A DNA stretch of 64,000 nucleotides, taken from the NCBI RefSeq assembly GCF_000699445.3, contig NC_067199.1:32410902-32474901 (forward strand), given 5' to 3'. Below the pieces are notes generated by a model, which was not told the origin of the DNA, ran no database searches, and saw nothing but the letters and a program-made list of their open reading frames with translations. The DNA is from Schistosoma haematobium. Taxonomy: Eukaryota > Platyhelminthes > Trematoda > Strigeidida > Schistosomatidae. Below are positions 1 through 10,835 of this stretch, in pieces (the first letter of the stretch is position 1; every line of letters begins with the position of its first letter). The position numbers were made by a program, and so were the translations under genes.

Positions 1-147
1 AAATAATGATTCTTCTGTACTTGATAACTGCTTGGTTACGAATTCCAATTACAATACGTTCGTTCGTGCCCATATATTTCTTGGTTAAATTGCGTTATTT
101 CTGGGATTCCCAGTTTGTTCTGTAATTCAAAAACTCCTAATCATCAC
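1..147 (+). repeat. 5' LTR, partial
   Basis: It matches 4140-4284 along most of its length, sharing TACGTTCGTTCGTG and TCTTGGTTAAATT and ending CTCCTAAT(C/T)ATCAC. A TGG at 150-152 marks the probable primer-binding site directly after it. Confidence 0.8.
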
Positions 148-148
148 A

Positions 149-901
149 TTGGTGTCGCGATGGAGGTTTGAAATCTGGAGCATAACCAAGAAAGATGTGA
201 AGGGTGATAAAATTGTGACACACTCCTTCACATTCGTAGAACAAGAAGCTTACAGCTTATTAAAAACGTTGGCATGCCCAGAAAAGCCTATCTCACTTCC
301 TTTTGCAACTCTTAAGGAACCACTATTAAATAATGTAAAATGCACCAGTTTTGGATGCCGTGAGATAGCAAAATTTCACATGATTATTCGTCAGAATAAC
401 CAAAAGGTTAGTAAATTCATCCTTGAATTGCAAAGACAAGCTGCCAAATGTAGTTTGGTGATCAACTTCATGTGCAGCTAAGGGATCGATTAATTGCAAG
501 AATTAACATACCGGCTCTGAAAAGTTCTTAAGAATGCCGAACTGTTTTTTTAAGATGCCAAAACTGTGTGTATTAACTACGAAGCAGTGAATGAATTTGA
601 TATCCAGTCGATGAAAATTTCTAATACTTTACTCAGTTGCCATGATGAAATACAATCTCAAGGTCAGTTGATCTTGAGTTCGTTTACTAGTGGTTCCCAT
701 TCTTGTGAAAATATGAAAGGTGATTCAACAAGGAATGGCAAAGCAAACCACAAAGGTAAGAGCAAGCTGGGTAAATGTTTATCCTGTGGCAAATTTCATT
801 TTCGTAATTCATGTGCATTTCTTAATGCTAAATGTTTTAAATGTGGTAATATAGGATACATTCATTCAGTATGCAAAACTACTGTTCATTTTGGTTTATG
901 A
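149..901 (+). pseudogene. gag remnant with zinc knuckles
   Basis: Two open stretches (149-481 and 566-901) separated by stops. The second contains CLSCGKFHFRNSC, a CX2CX3HX4C knuckle, followed by a second Cys-rich knuckle CFKCGNIGY...C with the expected His replaced by Tyr. Nucleocapsid knuckles bind the element RNA during particle assembly. Confidence 0.72.
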
Positions 902-960
902 ATTACTAAACCTTGTCATATAGATCCCATCATTTCGTCTGTTCCTAATGATCATTTATC

Positions 961-3960
961 TTTGTCCACCATTTTGGAAGGTGATGCTCATATTCAAAAG
1001 CGATTATATACATCGCTTGGTTCATTTCATGACTGTATTGTAGACACAGGCAGTATAGAGTCCATTGTTTCATTCAAGAATTTGAAATCTTTAGATCCTA
1101 ACGATGTGACACGACCCATTTAAGTCTCGATATTGGGGATTACTGGACACATGCTGCCCATACGAGGATGCTGTGAATTGCTAATAAGAGATGATAATTC
1201 ACACATACCTTATGAATTCTTAGTTAGCGAAACAGGACTGTCAGTATTGGGTTTAAAGAATTTGAGAAGGCTTGAAGTTGAGTTTTCTTTACTAATTTCT
1301 AAGGAAAATTCTGACGCTTTACTTAAATACTTGATAGCTGCATGTGCTAAATGCAGTGGATGTAGGAAAATTTAGCCTATAAAACTTCAAGTGCAGGGTG
1401 ATCCAGTCTTCCTTAAAAGACGAATGATTCCTTATGGTCTTCGAGAAACAGTACATAGGACATTGAATGATTTGTGTGCGAAATCCATGATCGAACCGAT
1501 TCAGTCTCACCATGGGGTACTCCCATTGTTGCTCTATTGAAGCCAGACGGCAAGACCCCTAGAATATGTAGTGACGATGGATTAACACTGAACTGCCATT
1601 TGTTGAAACAAACGTGCACGATGGTAGAGGCTGAAGATATTCTAAATAGACATCACGGTTCTAAAGTGTTCTCGAAAGTTGACCTAAAAGATGCTTATCT
1701 TAAAATCCCTTTAGATCAGTCTTCATCTATTTTGTCGACAATTAACACTTCTTTTGGTCTGTTCAAATACAATTTCCTTCCGTTTGGTCTAAGTTGTCCT
1801 CCAGCCATATTTCAGGGAGTTATGAAAAATGTAGTGATCTTGAACGTGTTGAGGTTTATCAAGATGATCTCATTGTTCATAGTTCTGATAAGGTAGTTCA
1901 TGACCAGAAACTTGTTTGCTTTATTGCGTCGTTTAATTGGGATGAATATTACAGTGAATCCAAATAAGTGTTCATTTTGTGTATCTAGTTTCGAATGTCT
2001 TGGATACTTAGTTGATGGTGTAGTGGTAAATAGATCCCCAAAATAAATAGCTATGTAAGTCTTCGACGTTGAATGCTGACCACATTAGTTTTAATGAACT
2101 CACCTATCTGAAGGCGCTCAGTCTTGCATCCGCACCAGATCACGAGTGAGAACGCCGTGCTCAACATCCATTGCAATCGCTAGCCAGATTAGATCAGTCG
2201 ATCCACGATATATTAATAGCCTATCAACTATATCTTCGAACCTGCTCGCTTCTGTCTTTTAATTTCACTTGATGGGTACGATTCATATTAGAAGGTGTTG
2301 CTGATCAAACTCCAAATACCTATGGCATCTTCAATGGTAATGATTTTAAACCAGATGTGAAACGACTAGCTTCACTGACAAATGCACCGTCTCCAAAAAC
2401 TGTTACAGGATTTCGTTCACTGGTGGGTGCTCTTCGATAATATTCCCGTTTTATTCCTCATTTTTTCTCGTTATGCAAATTATTCAATTAATATTTTGAC
2501 ATCCAATTCATTCAAATGAGGTGAGGAACAAGAGTCATGCTTGCGAAGTCTACTAAAGTTTCTTCAGAGTGATGCTGTTCTTCGAACTTACACCCCTAGT
2601 GTACATTCTGTGCTTATTACTGATGCATCACCTCTGGGTATTGATGCAGTTTTGGAGAAGGAAATTAGATCAGTTATCTGTTTCACGCAAACATACTGTT
2701 ACTGAACAAGGTTACTCACAAGCTCAGCGAGAAGCATTAGCTGTGTTTTGGGCTGTTAAAAGACTTCATAAATATTCATTTCGGAAGAAATTAACCATTG
2801 TTACTGATCACGAAGCTTTAAAGTTCATTTATCATCCCGAAAAATCCTTACCACATTCCTCAGTGTTTATGACTATGAGGTTCAGCAAAGGAGTGCCAAA
2901 CAAATTCAGCACGTTAACTACATTTATCGACACTCATTACAAGATAGACCTGTTAATACTTCAGACTATTTCTTAGTACAACCATTACCGATGAAAAGTG
3001 CAGATCTCATTGGAGAAACTCGCAGATACTTTGAATGTATACTCAGTGCTATACGGAAAGGCTGGAATGCTAATCCGAAACGTCTATTTTCTGTCTATTT
3101 TTCAAAGCGGGATGAGTTATCCATTACTCCTGATGGTATTTTGCATTTAAATGATAGTGTTGTTATTCCTCCTTCATTGCGCAAATCTGTCCTTGAAGGT
3201 CTTCATAATGAACATTTAGGTGTTGAGGAAGTGAAGTCCTTGGCAAGGCTCACATGCTGGAGGCCATAGATAAATGCAGATATATGTCGTACAGCAAACA
3301 GTTGTGGAAAACTTCATAGACTGAAAAGTCACCCTTCGGAGTAAACTTCATGGCCAGTATTGTCTGAGGCCTGGCAGAAGATTCATGCAGACTATTGTGG
3401 TCCATTTCTTGGCAAATACAATGCATTTCTAGCCATTGGTTACTTTTCGATGTGACCTGAAGTTTTTTTAAGCTTCACCAAATTCTCGCTTCACAATCCA
3501 AGCATTAAGATAGGTTTTTCAGTCGATAAGGGATTCCCATGGTGTTAGTGACTGATAATGGATCTTATTTTGCTGAGGATGCAGTCACTACCTAGTTGAA
3601 TGTTATGGGGTGCAAACATCTGTTTACTGCTTCCAGGCAACCTTGTTCTAATGGTCAGGCAGATAATTTTGTCTGGACATTAAAAGCTGTTATTGGTTCT
3701 ATTGCCGCATCAACATTTAATGAGCTGTAGAGGGAAGTGGATATATTTCTACATCAAAACTATCGAAAGGAAGAATTCTTCGTTCGAATATAATGTATTT
3801 AGAGTCAGCAGAAGTTACATGTTATCGTGGAAATGATCCTCCACCAGCCATGGGGTTTGTGGTGAAGAATGTCGGGAGATCTATGGTGCAAATGTTAGAT
3901 ATCAATGACTAAAGTATACAAAACCAACACGTTGATCAAATACAATCCCAGGAACTAAGT
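961..3960 (+). pseudogene. pol remnant: protease, RT, RNase H, integrase
   Basis: Protease: DCIVDTGSIESIVSF near 1030-1075. RT: WGTPIVALLKPDGKTPRIC, DLKDAYLKIPLD and LPFGLSCPPAIFQ at about 1510-1830, with catalytic YQDD near 1855 in a shifted frame. After the inserted LTR the RT thumb resumes with PDVKRLASLTNAPSPKTV. RNase H: AQREALAVFWAVKRLHKYS and VTDHEALKFIYHPEKS at about 2730-2855. Integrase: LHNEHLG near 3200, HADYCGPFLGKYNAFLAIG near 3390 and VTDNGSYF near 3550. Multiple frameshifts and stops show long inactivity. Confidence 0.82.
2019..2333 (+). repeat. Solo LTR of the 9602-12640 family nested in pol
   Basis: It starts TGTAGTGG and ends CATCTTCA, aligning along its length with the 321-bp LTRs at 9602 and 12320 but with many substitutions. 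It is flanked by the 4-bp duplication ATGG (2015-2018 and 2334-2337). Removing the LTR and one ATGG rejoins the RT frame as LVDG-NDFKPDV, which confirms the insertion. Confidence 0.88.
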
Positions 3961-4074
3961 GAGTCTGTTCCAATTTCCATTATTAATTCTAATACTAATG
4001 AGTACATTCTATATAATACAGAGACTACATGAAATACACCGTCGGACAGACATAGGATGAACTCAAGGAGAAGA

Positions 4075-4284
4075 TGTAGAGTCGACTGAAGAAACTTGGA
4101 CTTCAATTCGAGCAGTGGCGGATGTCGTGTTTGTACGAACTATCGATTCCTTTTTACCTGATGACTGTTTGATTTCGAATTCCGAATACATTACGTTCGT
4201 TCGTGTTCATATAGTTCTTGGTTAAATTACGTTATTTCTGGGGTTCCTAGTTTGTGCTATAACTCAAATACTCCTAATTATCAC
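4075..4284 (+). repeat. 3' LTR of the first Ty3/gypsy element
   Basis: It ends with the same TCCTAAT(T)ATCAC as the 5' copy. The start is set at a TG after the purine-rich stretch AAGGAGAAGA, a likely polypurine tract; that boundary is approximate. Confidence 0.65.
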
Positions 4285-5404
4285 GTGCTATTTTTATTAA
4301 GATGGAATTAAATATCTATCCTCATGGTTTCAAGTAATCGTCTCCAGCAGGCAGTCAAACGTTAACAATCATCAACCGAATCACATCATTGCCTTGAGTT
4401 TAGTTGAACATGGCTTTATTTCCAATAGCTTGACAACATAACACAACAAAATTAAATAAGTAATGCAAATCTTAAGCCAGGGTCAAATGACAAAAGCTCG
4501 GATAAACAAGATTGGAGAAAGTAAGATGTGATCACAAAGGAATTCTCTCTAGAAGTAGAGCAACGTTTAGATGTTACGTTCAGGTGACCCAGTCACAACA
4601 GGTCAATTAGAAATACAAGTCAGCATATAAACGCGTGTACAATACCAAACAAACATCTACAAAAAGATGCTCAAGTTTGCAAGTGGACAATCAACATATT
4701 TAAGTGAACGGAATGACTAGTAAGATCAAAGCTATTTGTCCGTACTAAATTACGGCTAAACTCATGTTGGCAATATAGTTAGGAAGGCACTACAGTTTGT
4801 GGACTGTCCCAAGAACTGTTTTGCAGGTGCTTACCTGTTACTCTGCCCTCAAGTGTCTAGAATCATACTTATTGAGTTCAAGCTTAAATAGCTCATTCAG
4901 ACATTTAAATTGTTTTATAATCTTTCCATCGTCATAGCGTCAGATTTCCAGAAAATTGTTTTAAGTGGTCTTTTCGGATTATCTGGTGACCCACAACTGA
5001 CTAAAATCATTTGATAAGACTATTAGTTGGGATCTCAAATGCTATGACTTAGTATTTTCAAATTGATCGATTATGTGTCCGAACAGCACTAGAAACATTG
5101 AGACAACTTCTACGCTCTTATTAATCCACCATTTTGTAGCTTTTCTCTCCGCCCTGCCCTTGAGTTCAGAAATCAGTAACCGGATCCAACAAACATTGTA
5201 TTTCAAACAGACATCGTTTATATGTACAGGAATATCATTTCACATCACACCATAGATCAAAAATTAACTATTAAACACAATAAAGTGAGAAGCTGTTTTG
5301 AGCAGTAGAGACAGTGAATAACAAGCTGGTAACAGACCAAAACGCACAGCTGTAGTTAATGGATTGATAGAAAGCCTATGATAAATGGAATACATACAAT
5401 AATC
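4285..5404. other. Unassigned sequence
   Basis: Nothing recognised. The 60-codon ORF at 5073-5255 shows no domain and is probably chance. Confidence 0.4.
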
Positions 5405-6820
5405 TACTTACTTATTAATTGTGCAACGCTTAGCGTGATGTTCTCACACTCGCTAAGCCGAAGGAAACTACCAGAAAATTGGAGGCTGGCTCACATCACA
5501 CCAATTTTCAAAGGAGGTCGACGCAGCGAACCTTCAAGTTACCAACCGGTGGCTCTTCTCTTGATACCTTCAAAAATCATGGAGTCCCTGATATGCAACG
5601 GTATACACGATATTTTACTGTCCTTAAATTTCTTCTCACCCCAACAGCATGGTTCCAGGAAGGGTTACTCTTGTATAATCAACCTGCTGACTGAGGTGGA
5701 CAGATGGACAAGCATCCTCAATCGCAAGAGGAAGGTTGATATCATCTACCTAGATTTCTCAAAAGCTTTTGATAAGGTAAACCACTTGTGTCTTATCAAT
5801 AAGCTCAAACGACTAGGTATCAAACCACCTTTAATCGATTGGCTCACTTCATACCTGAAAAATCGACATTTTAAGGTCAGGCTTAATTTCACTTCCTCTC
5901 AGGCTATGGAATGTCCTAGTGGGGTCCCTCAGGGCTCAGTACTAGGACCTCTTCTCTTCTTGATCTGCATAAACGATCTTCCTCAACAGGTAACGTCAGA
6001 CTTATTACTTTTTGCCGACGACGTGAAACTTTGGAGAGAGATACGCAACCAAGACGATATACAGGCATTTCAGGAGGATCTGACTCGACTTCAGAGTTGG
6101 GCAGACGATAACGGACTTACAGTTAGCACTTCAAAGTGTAAAGTAGCCCATCTGTGACATGTCGCAGACTACAGTTATAACTTAGGAAACTCCTCTCTAG
6201 TAGTATCCCAAGTAGGAAAAGATTTAGGAGTCCTGGTGCCCTACGATTTAAAGTCTTATGCTAACTGTGACGAAAATGCCTTTCGAGAAAACCTTGCACT
6301 GGTAACGTTGGAGCGCATTTTTGGCCAGTTTGACGGAAGAACTTTTCATATAATCTTCAGTAGTTTTATCCGTCCCCATTTAGAGTACGGAAACATAGTA
6401 CTCCCCCCTCACTCCAAAGGGATAAGGACACTGTAGAGCGTATCCAACGACGAGCCACGAAATCAGTTCGAGGACTCAAATTTAACCCTTATTAAGAGCG
6501 CCTCCAATCACTTAACCTTTACCCATTAAAGTATAGGCGTGTTAGAGGTGACCTAATGGCTTGCAGTATCCTTAACACTTCTGGACATCCTCTTAAACAC
6601 CTACTTAAGCTTAGTTCCAACACTAACTTAAGAGGTGACACCCAAAAACTGGAGACACAACATAGCAGAACGGACTGTAGACACAACTTCTACTCCTTAA
6701 GAGTTGTCACATGCTGGAATCCGCTGCCGGCCGAGCTAGTCCAAGCGACTTGTCAGGAGTCCTTTAAGAGGCAACTTCATCTATTCTTAAGAATTAAGGA
6801 TAGTAATGTAGCGTGGTGTG
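5405..6820 (+). pseudogene. CR1 reverse transcriptase, broken
   Basis: Open to 6157: LPENWRLAHITPIFKGG, YLDFSKAFDKVNHL, SGVPQGSVLGPLLFLICIND and the catalytic FADD in LLLFADDVKLW. It then breaks by stops and resumes at about 6236 (GRTFHIIFSSFIRPHLEYGN) and 6556 (LRGDTQKLETQHSR ... NFYSLRVVTCWNPLPAELV), the conserved thumb and connection region of schistosome CR1 elements. Confidence 0.82.
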
Positions 6821-7307
6821 GAGTCGAGATTGACTGCGAACGCCACTACAAGAAGACGCGTGCTAAACAAATCAGAAGGTGGATTGGGATCAAGTTTATT
6901 CAATTGGCGATCTCGTGGTATCGAACAAATACCGAGATCGTGTCAAGAAATGGCACAAGCGAAAGCGGGAGAACAGAGTACGTGCTAAAAAAGCCAAAAA
7001 CCGCGGAACAATAATGGAAGGTAATGGAAGCACAAAATGGCTGTAATTAGCACAGTTAAACGAAAGCACATTAAAACAAGCGCTGTTACAGTTGGTTATA
7101 ATAATAATTGTTCTCATCAAACCAATAGTGTTCTCGTGATAAAATTGAGACGCTACAGTATCACACCATGATTTACAAATTTCTTTTTCCTCTTTTATTG
7201 TTAACATACCTAGGTTCCTGCCTGTAGGTTTTGGTGATCTCCTGCTTCTAGACACGGAAACCTGTTAAGCGAAAGCTTCTTCTATTCCATCCACAACCAT
7301 TTGAACC

Positions 7308-7630
7308 TGATGATGTCACAGGTATTCAGTGTTTGACAACGCTTCTACCAGTAACACCTCCTAATATATTTCGTTCCCACCAAGAGAAATCAAAAGACAG
7401 AGTCGAGGAGACCGGAAGAGTATATTTGGCGATGACCAATATATCGGAATTCTCTGATCTAATCTGGCTAGCGATTGCGGTTGATGTTGAGCACGGCGTT
7501 ACCACACGTGATCTGGTGCGGATGCCTGACCGAGCGCCTTCAGCTAGATGAGTCCACTAAAACATATGGTCAGCATCCAATGTCGAAAACTTACAGAGCT
7601 ATTTATTTTAGGGATTTATTTACCGCTACA
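7308..7630 (-). repeat. Solo LTR (inverted) inside the CR1 3' tail
   Basis: Reverse complement of the 321-bp LTR at 9602-9922 with only a few differences. Flanked by the 4-bp duplication AACC (7304-7307 and 7631-7634). No internal sequence on either side, so LTR-LTR recombination has removed the element. Confidence 0.92.
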
Positions 7631-7764
7631 AACCATTTGAAATGATAAGTGATGGAAAGCATAACGTTTTCGTTAATCTTGAGGTCGTACTTTATTTCCT
7701 AAGCCGGTTCATATAAATTGCATTATGAGTTAATGCTCTAACAAATGAATTGGTTAGATTGCAG

Positions 7765-7961
7765 TTCACTCTTGTCCTATACAGTTGTGGGGATAGTCTT
7801 CTTCCTGTTTGCAATAATAACATGCATATGTTGTCTTCGGAGGTATATCTTTTTGAAAACCATCTCTGTAAACTTGACACTTTAGAAAGTATAAAAAGAA
7901 GCCTGTAAAGATGTACAGCGTTATTGAATCTGGTGATAACTCTGAAGACGAAATGATGTAA
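7765..7961 (+). CDS. Possible last two exons of an unknown single-pass membrane protein
   Basis: Exon 7765-7842 reads in frame as SLLSYTVVGIVFFLFAIITC then ICCLR, a membrane helix followed by a Cys-rich boundary. A 43-nt intron (7843-7885, GTATAT...TTTAG) joins it in frame to 7886-7961, giving RKYKKKPVKMYSVIESGD then NSEDEMM and stop, a basic then acidic cytoplasmic-type tail. Two AATAAA signals follow at 8109 and 8119. The intron size suits this genome. Upstream exons were not found; the LINE and LTR just upstream may have separated or destroyed them. The tail organisation loosely recalls Shisa/WBP1-like proteins, but no family is claimed. It may be chance. Confidence 0.3.
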
Positions 7962-8108
7962 GACAAATCGTGACTGATATATTGGGTATAAACCTATTCT
8001 CACGTAAGTACCGACGACAAAGTAGATGGACTTTCGGTTATGTAAATCCAATATTGATATATAACTAGGGTAATGTATGCTCAATATTTTGCTGGTAATC
8101 CCTTTTCT

Positions 8109-8124
8109 AATAAACCTGAATAAA
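8109..8124 (+). promoter_or_regulatory. Two overlapping-type polyadenylation signals
   Basis: AATAAA occurs at 8109-8114 and again at 8119-8124, about 150 nt after the possible stop codon at 7959. In such AT-rich DNA this is weak support taken alone. Confidence 0.3.
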
Positions 8125-9597
8125 ATATATGTCGAGTTTGAATTTGTATTTACCTACGATATCCTAAATTTTGGGAATTCAGCTAGGAGTTTGCTCCGTT
8201 TTGCGGGTTTTTTAAATAAAACTAAAGTGACTCGAGTAACTTGAGATGTAAAATGTATAGCCTTTAGATACTTTTAGTATGAGTCGGCTTATTCTTTGAC
8301 TGGGGCAATGAATGCGACCATTCTAGTTAATTTCTTTGATTGTAAGATCAAAGTATTATTACTCTGTAGCTAATTTGCAGTTACAATAGACCCTTTGAAT
8401 AATATGCATGTAGAGCAAAATCTGAAACTCAGTATAACTGACCAAGACGCCATATCGGTCACGATTTCGAGTCATTTTTTATCTTAGTCTAAAACAACTT
8501 ATTAAGTTGTATACTAAATTCATTTGCTATGAGGAAGATATAACATTTGTTTTTCGACTACGTTACTTATGTACCTGAAAACAAAACGGGACGTTTCAAA
8601 TTCATTGGAGATTGAAGTTTAATAAAGACAAAATGATTGATTAACTATCAACTTTTACTGAAATCGTATAGTGGTTAGAAGTAGTCAATTTCGTTAAGCC
8701 AACTAGCGAATCCCAGGACTATCTAATTAGTACTCCGGCAGCCACAAATGGATTAGTATTTAAGTCAGTTCGAATACAATGGCATACACGAATGTATTGT
8801 ATTTTGTAGCTCAAAGTGAGCATAAAATAATGTACAGAGCGATTGTTAACTAACATACGTACTGCAAATTCTTAAAGTGATTCGTTACTGTGATGTAAAG
8901 CGTATATTTTCTGCCAAAAAGATAGGGTTACTAATGCTTAAGTTGAGAATAAACGTCTTTAATTTACCTCGTGGACGGTTGTCTGACTTTTAAGCAGATG
9001 TTTGCTGACCAGATGATCAAAATTTTAAAAATCTCTTTCATTATAACTTGTTAGAGATGCCTATTCATTTTGTTTGAAAACTAAGGCTTATTATTTGTGT
9101 CCACAAACCGCAGAACAAAAGGGGTGTTTCTTCAAATAAGCTCTCTAAAATCAAGCATGTTTTTAAATGAACAATACCATATTTCACGTTTGCGACCCAG
9201 TTTTTGACTCACAAACAATGCTATCGCGAACAGTAGTATATGAGTTAGTTTAGGTTTATCCAGTTAGTGTCAATTTAAAGTGAGAATTCTACACAGATTC
9301 CTAGGTCATTAAAAAGTGAATGTCAACGTATTTAACTTATTTATTTAGGCCCTTATGTTGTGAACGAAAATATTTTTCTTATTTTTCATGAAAATAACGT
9401 CATGTATATTGAAGAATTGCTGATTACCAAAACGTTTTTAACGTATTGTGTTATCCGTATAGTACTATTCAGTAAAGCAAAATATAAACACATGTTTTCC
9501 CACAAACATATTTCAGTTCATCTTCAAACTATGCTCCGACAAACACTTCCGATTTTTACTCATGAAAATACGATTCTGTAAAGTAATGGTTTTTATT
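8125..9597. other. Unassigned AT-rich sequence
   Basis: Nothing recognised; the 73-codon ORF at 9360-9581 has no domain and sits in AT-rich sequence. Confidence 0.4.
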
Positions 9598-9601
9598 ATA
9601 T

Positions 9602-9922
9602 TGTAGCGGTAAATAAATCCCCAAAATAAATAGCATTAAGTTTTCGACATTGGATGCTGACCATATGTTTTAGTGGACTCATCTAGCTGAAGGCGCTCGG
9701 TCAGGCATCCGCACCAGATCACGTGTGGTAACGCCGTGCTCAACATCAACCGCAATCGCTAGCCAGATTAGATCAGAGAATTCCGATATATTGGTCATCG
9801 CCAAATATACTCTTCCGGTCTCCTCGACTCTGTCTTTTGATTTCTCTTGGTGGGAACGAAATATATTAGAAGGTGTTACTGGTAGAAGCGTTGTCAAACA
9901 CTGAATACCTGTGACATCATCA
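9602..9922 (+). repeat. 5' LTR of the young gypsy element
   Basis: TGTAGCGG...CATCATCA. It is the reference for the two solo LTRs at 2019 and 7308. Every LTR copy contains an open frame of 70-84 codons on its reverse strand, probably without meaning. Confidence 0.93.
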
Positions 9923-9923
9923 T

Positions 9924-9941
9924 TGGTGAGACCGACGTGAT
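9924..9941 (+). other. Primer-binding site, tRNA-Trp type
   Basis: TGGTGAGACCGACGTGAT begins two bases after the LTR. Its complement fits the 3' end of eukaryotic tRNA-Trp (…ATCACGTCGGGGTCACCA as I recall it) at all but two positions. Ty3/gypsy CsRn1-clade elements are known for this primer. Confidence 0.75.
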
Positions 9942-10103
9942 CTGGTACACCTAATTGTAACTGTGAGTCTGTTCCTTTTTGGGATTTTTTATATATCATT
10001 GCCTTATTTTTTATTTTTTTTGAACATTGTGATTTTTTTTCGTGTTTTTTCTTGGATATATATATTTTTTCCCCTCGTTCATTATCGTACTTCATACTTC
10101 ATC

Positions 10104-10606
10104 ATGACTGAACAGACACCTAAAGTACTCAAGCTTAAGACTTTGTCCCCGCCTTCGTTTCAACTGATGCCTTTCTGGCCCGACAACATCGAAGCCTGGT
10201 TTTGCTACGCAGAAGCCGACTTCTCCGAGCACGGCGTGATCGACACACGTGCACAATTCCTCGCAGTAGTCAAGGCACTACCGCGCGAATTCAACAGGTA
10301 CGTAACACCTAGTATGTTTACTAGTGGTGTTTCCGATCCTTACGAAATCTTAAAACGCTCGATTCTTAAACGAGGAGATCTAACCGATCGACAAAGGTTA
10401 GATCAACTCTTCAATAACATCGACCTGCAACACGGTTCTGCGACGGACATGTTGCAACGGATGAGAGAGGTTATAGGCCTAAGAACTTTCGACGAAGGTC
10501 TATTCAAACAACTCTTCTTGTCAAAACTTCCCCAACAGGTGCAAGCAGTTCTGGTCTCGTTCCAGAACAACGGCTTAGACGAGCTAGCTGCATCTGCCGA
10601 CCGCAA
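10104..10606 (+). CDS. gag capsid fragment, C-terminally truncated
   Basis: It starts MTEQTPKVLKLKTLSPPSFQ and includes FWPDNIEAWFCYAEADFS, the conserved N-terminal gag region of Boudicca-like elements. It remains open for 168 codons, then runs into the inverted duplication at 10607, adding 14 unrelated codons (it contains antisense of the pol end) before a stop. Nucleocapsid knuckles and the protease are missing. Confidence 0.85.
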
Positions 10607-10829
10607 TAAAAATAATATAAAATGTCGAGAAGTGCCTTACGTGCAATAGTCGTTTAAATGTTCTGGAAATCTCACCCTTCTTCCAGAACGCGTCGTTTTA
10701 AGTTTATTTTCGGATACTGTCGAAGTATCATCGTGTGTGTTGGTTGTCGGATGAGGTATTGTAAGTGTCGGAGTCGTGTCGTTCGATTGTACCGAAGGAA
10801 AATCGACGTGGATAGGATTTCCTTCTAAA
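10607..10829 (-). repeat. Inverted duplication, left arm
   Basis: Reverse complement of 11686-11908, with no difference found by eye over 223 bp and no gap. It contains the antisense of the last about 60 pol codons plus 30 bases of the 3' untranslated part. Confidence 0.93.
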
Positions 10830-10835
10830 CACGCT

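Larger units (their letters stand above)
1..4284 (+). mobile_element. Degenerate Ty3/gypsy LTR retrotransposon (5' end outside window)
   Basis: The order LTR, gag with two zinc knuckles, aspartic protease, reverse transcriptase, RNase H, integrase, LTR is that of Ty3/gypsy. The RT and RNase H motifs most resemble the K02A2.6-like lineage by eye. The first about 147 bases repeat the 3' LTR at 4140-4284 with scattered differences. Frames are broken by many stops and indels, so the copy is dead. It is interrupted by a younger solo LTR. The target-site duplication cannot be checked because the 5' LTR is cut by the window start. Confidence 0.85.
5405..7640 (+). mobile_element. CR1-clade LINE, 5'-truncated
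   Basis: RT and C-terminal region of a CR1-type non-LTR element, with no endonuclease part. The 3' end carries a short tandem motif, CCATTTGAA then CCATTTGAA, now split by the solo LTR at 7308-7630. CR1 elements end in short tandem repeats rather than poly(A). A basic tail reading KYRDRVKKWHKRKRENR (about 6940-6990) lies one frame away from the rest and could be the end of ORF2. Insertion target duplications were not identified. Confidence 0.78.

Noticed and set aside
6936..7170. Possible host exons (KYRDRVKKWHKRKRENR, then NNNCSHQTNSVLVIKLRR)
   Set aside because: More simply explained as the frame-shifted end and tail of the adjacent CR1 LINE, since they precede the tandem CR1-type 3' terminus.
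7168..7227. 19-codon signal-peptide-like ORF (MIYKFLFPLLLLTYLG), possible micro-exon gene
   Set aside because: It lies in what looks like the CR1 3' untranslated tail, and the frame does not join any following exon.
7766..7966. Minus-strand ORF with a zinc-knuckle-like CYYCKQEEDYPHNC
   Set aside because: The expected His is Asp, and the plus strand of the same stretch gives a better supported exon pair with intron and poly(A) signals.
9679..9906. ORFs of 72-84 codons in each LTR copy (also 7333-7551 and 12397-12651)
   Set aside because: They are the same open frame on the reverse strand of the LTR; conservation is explained by LTR identity. No domain seen.
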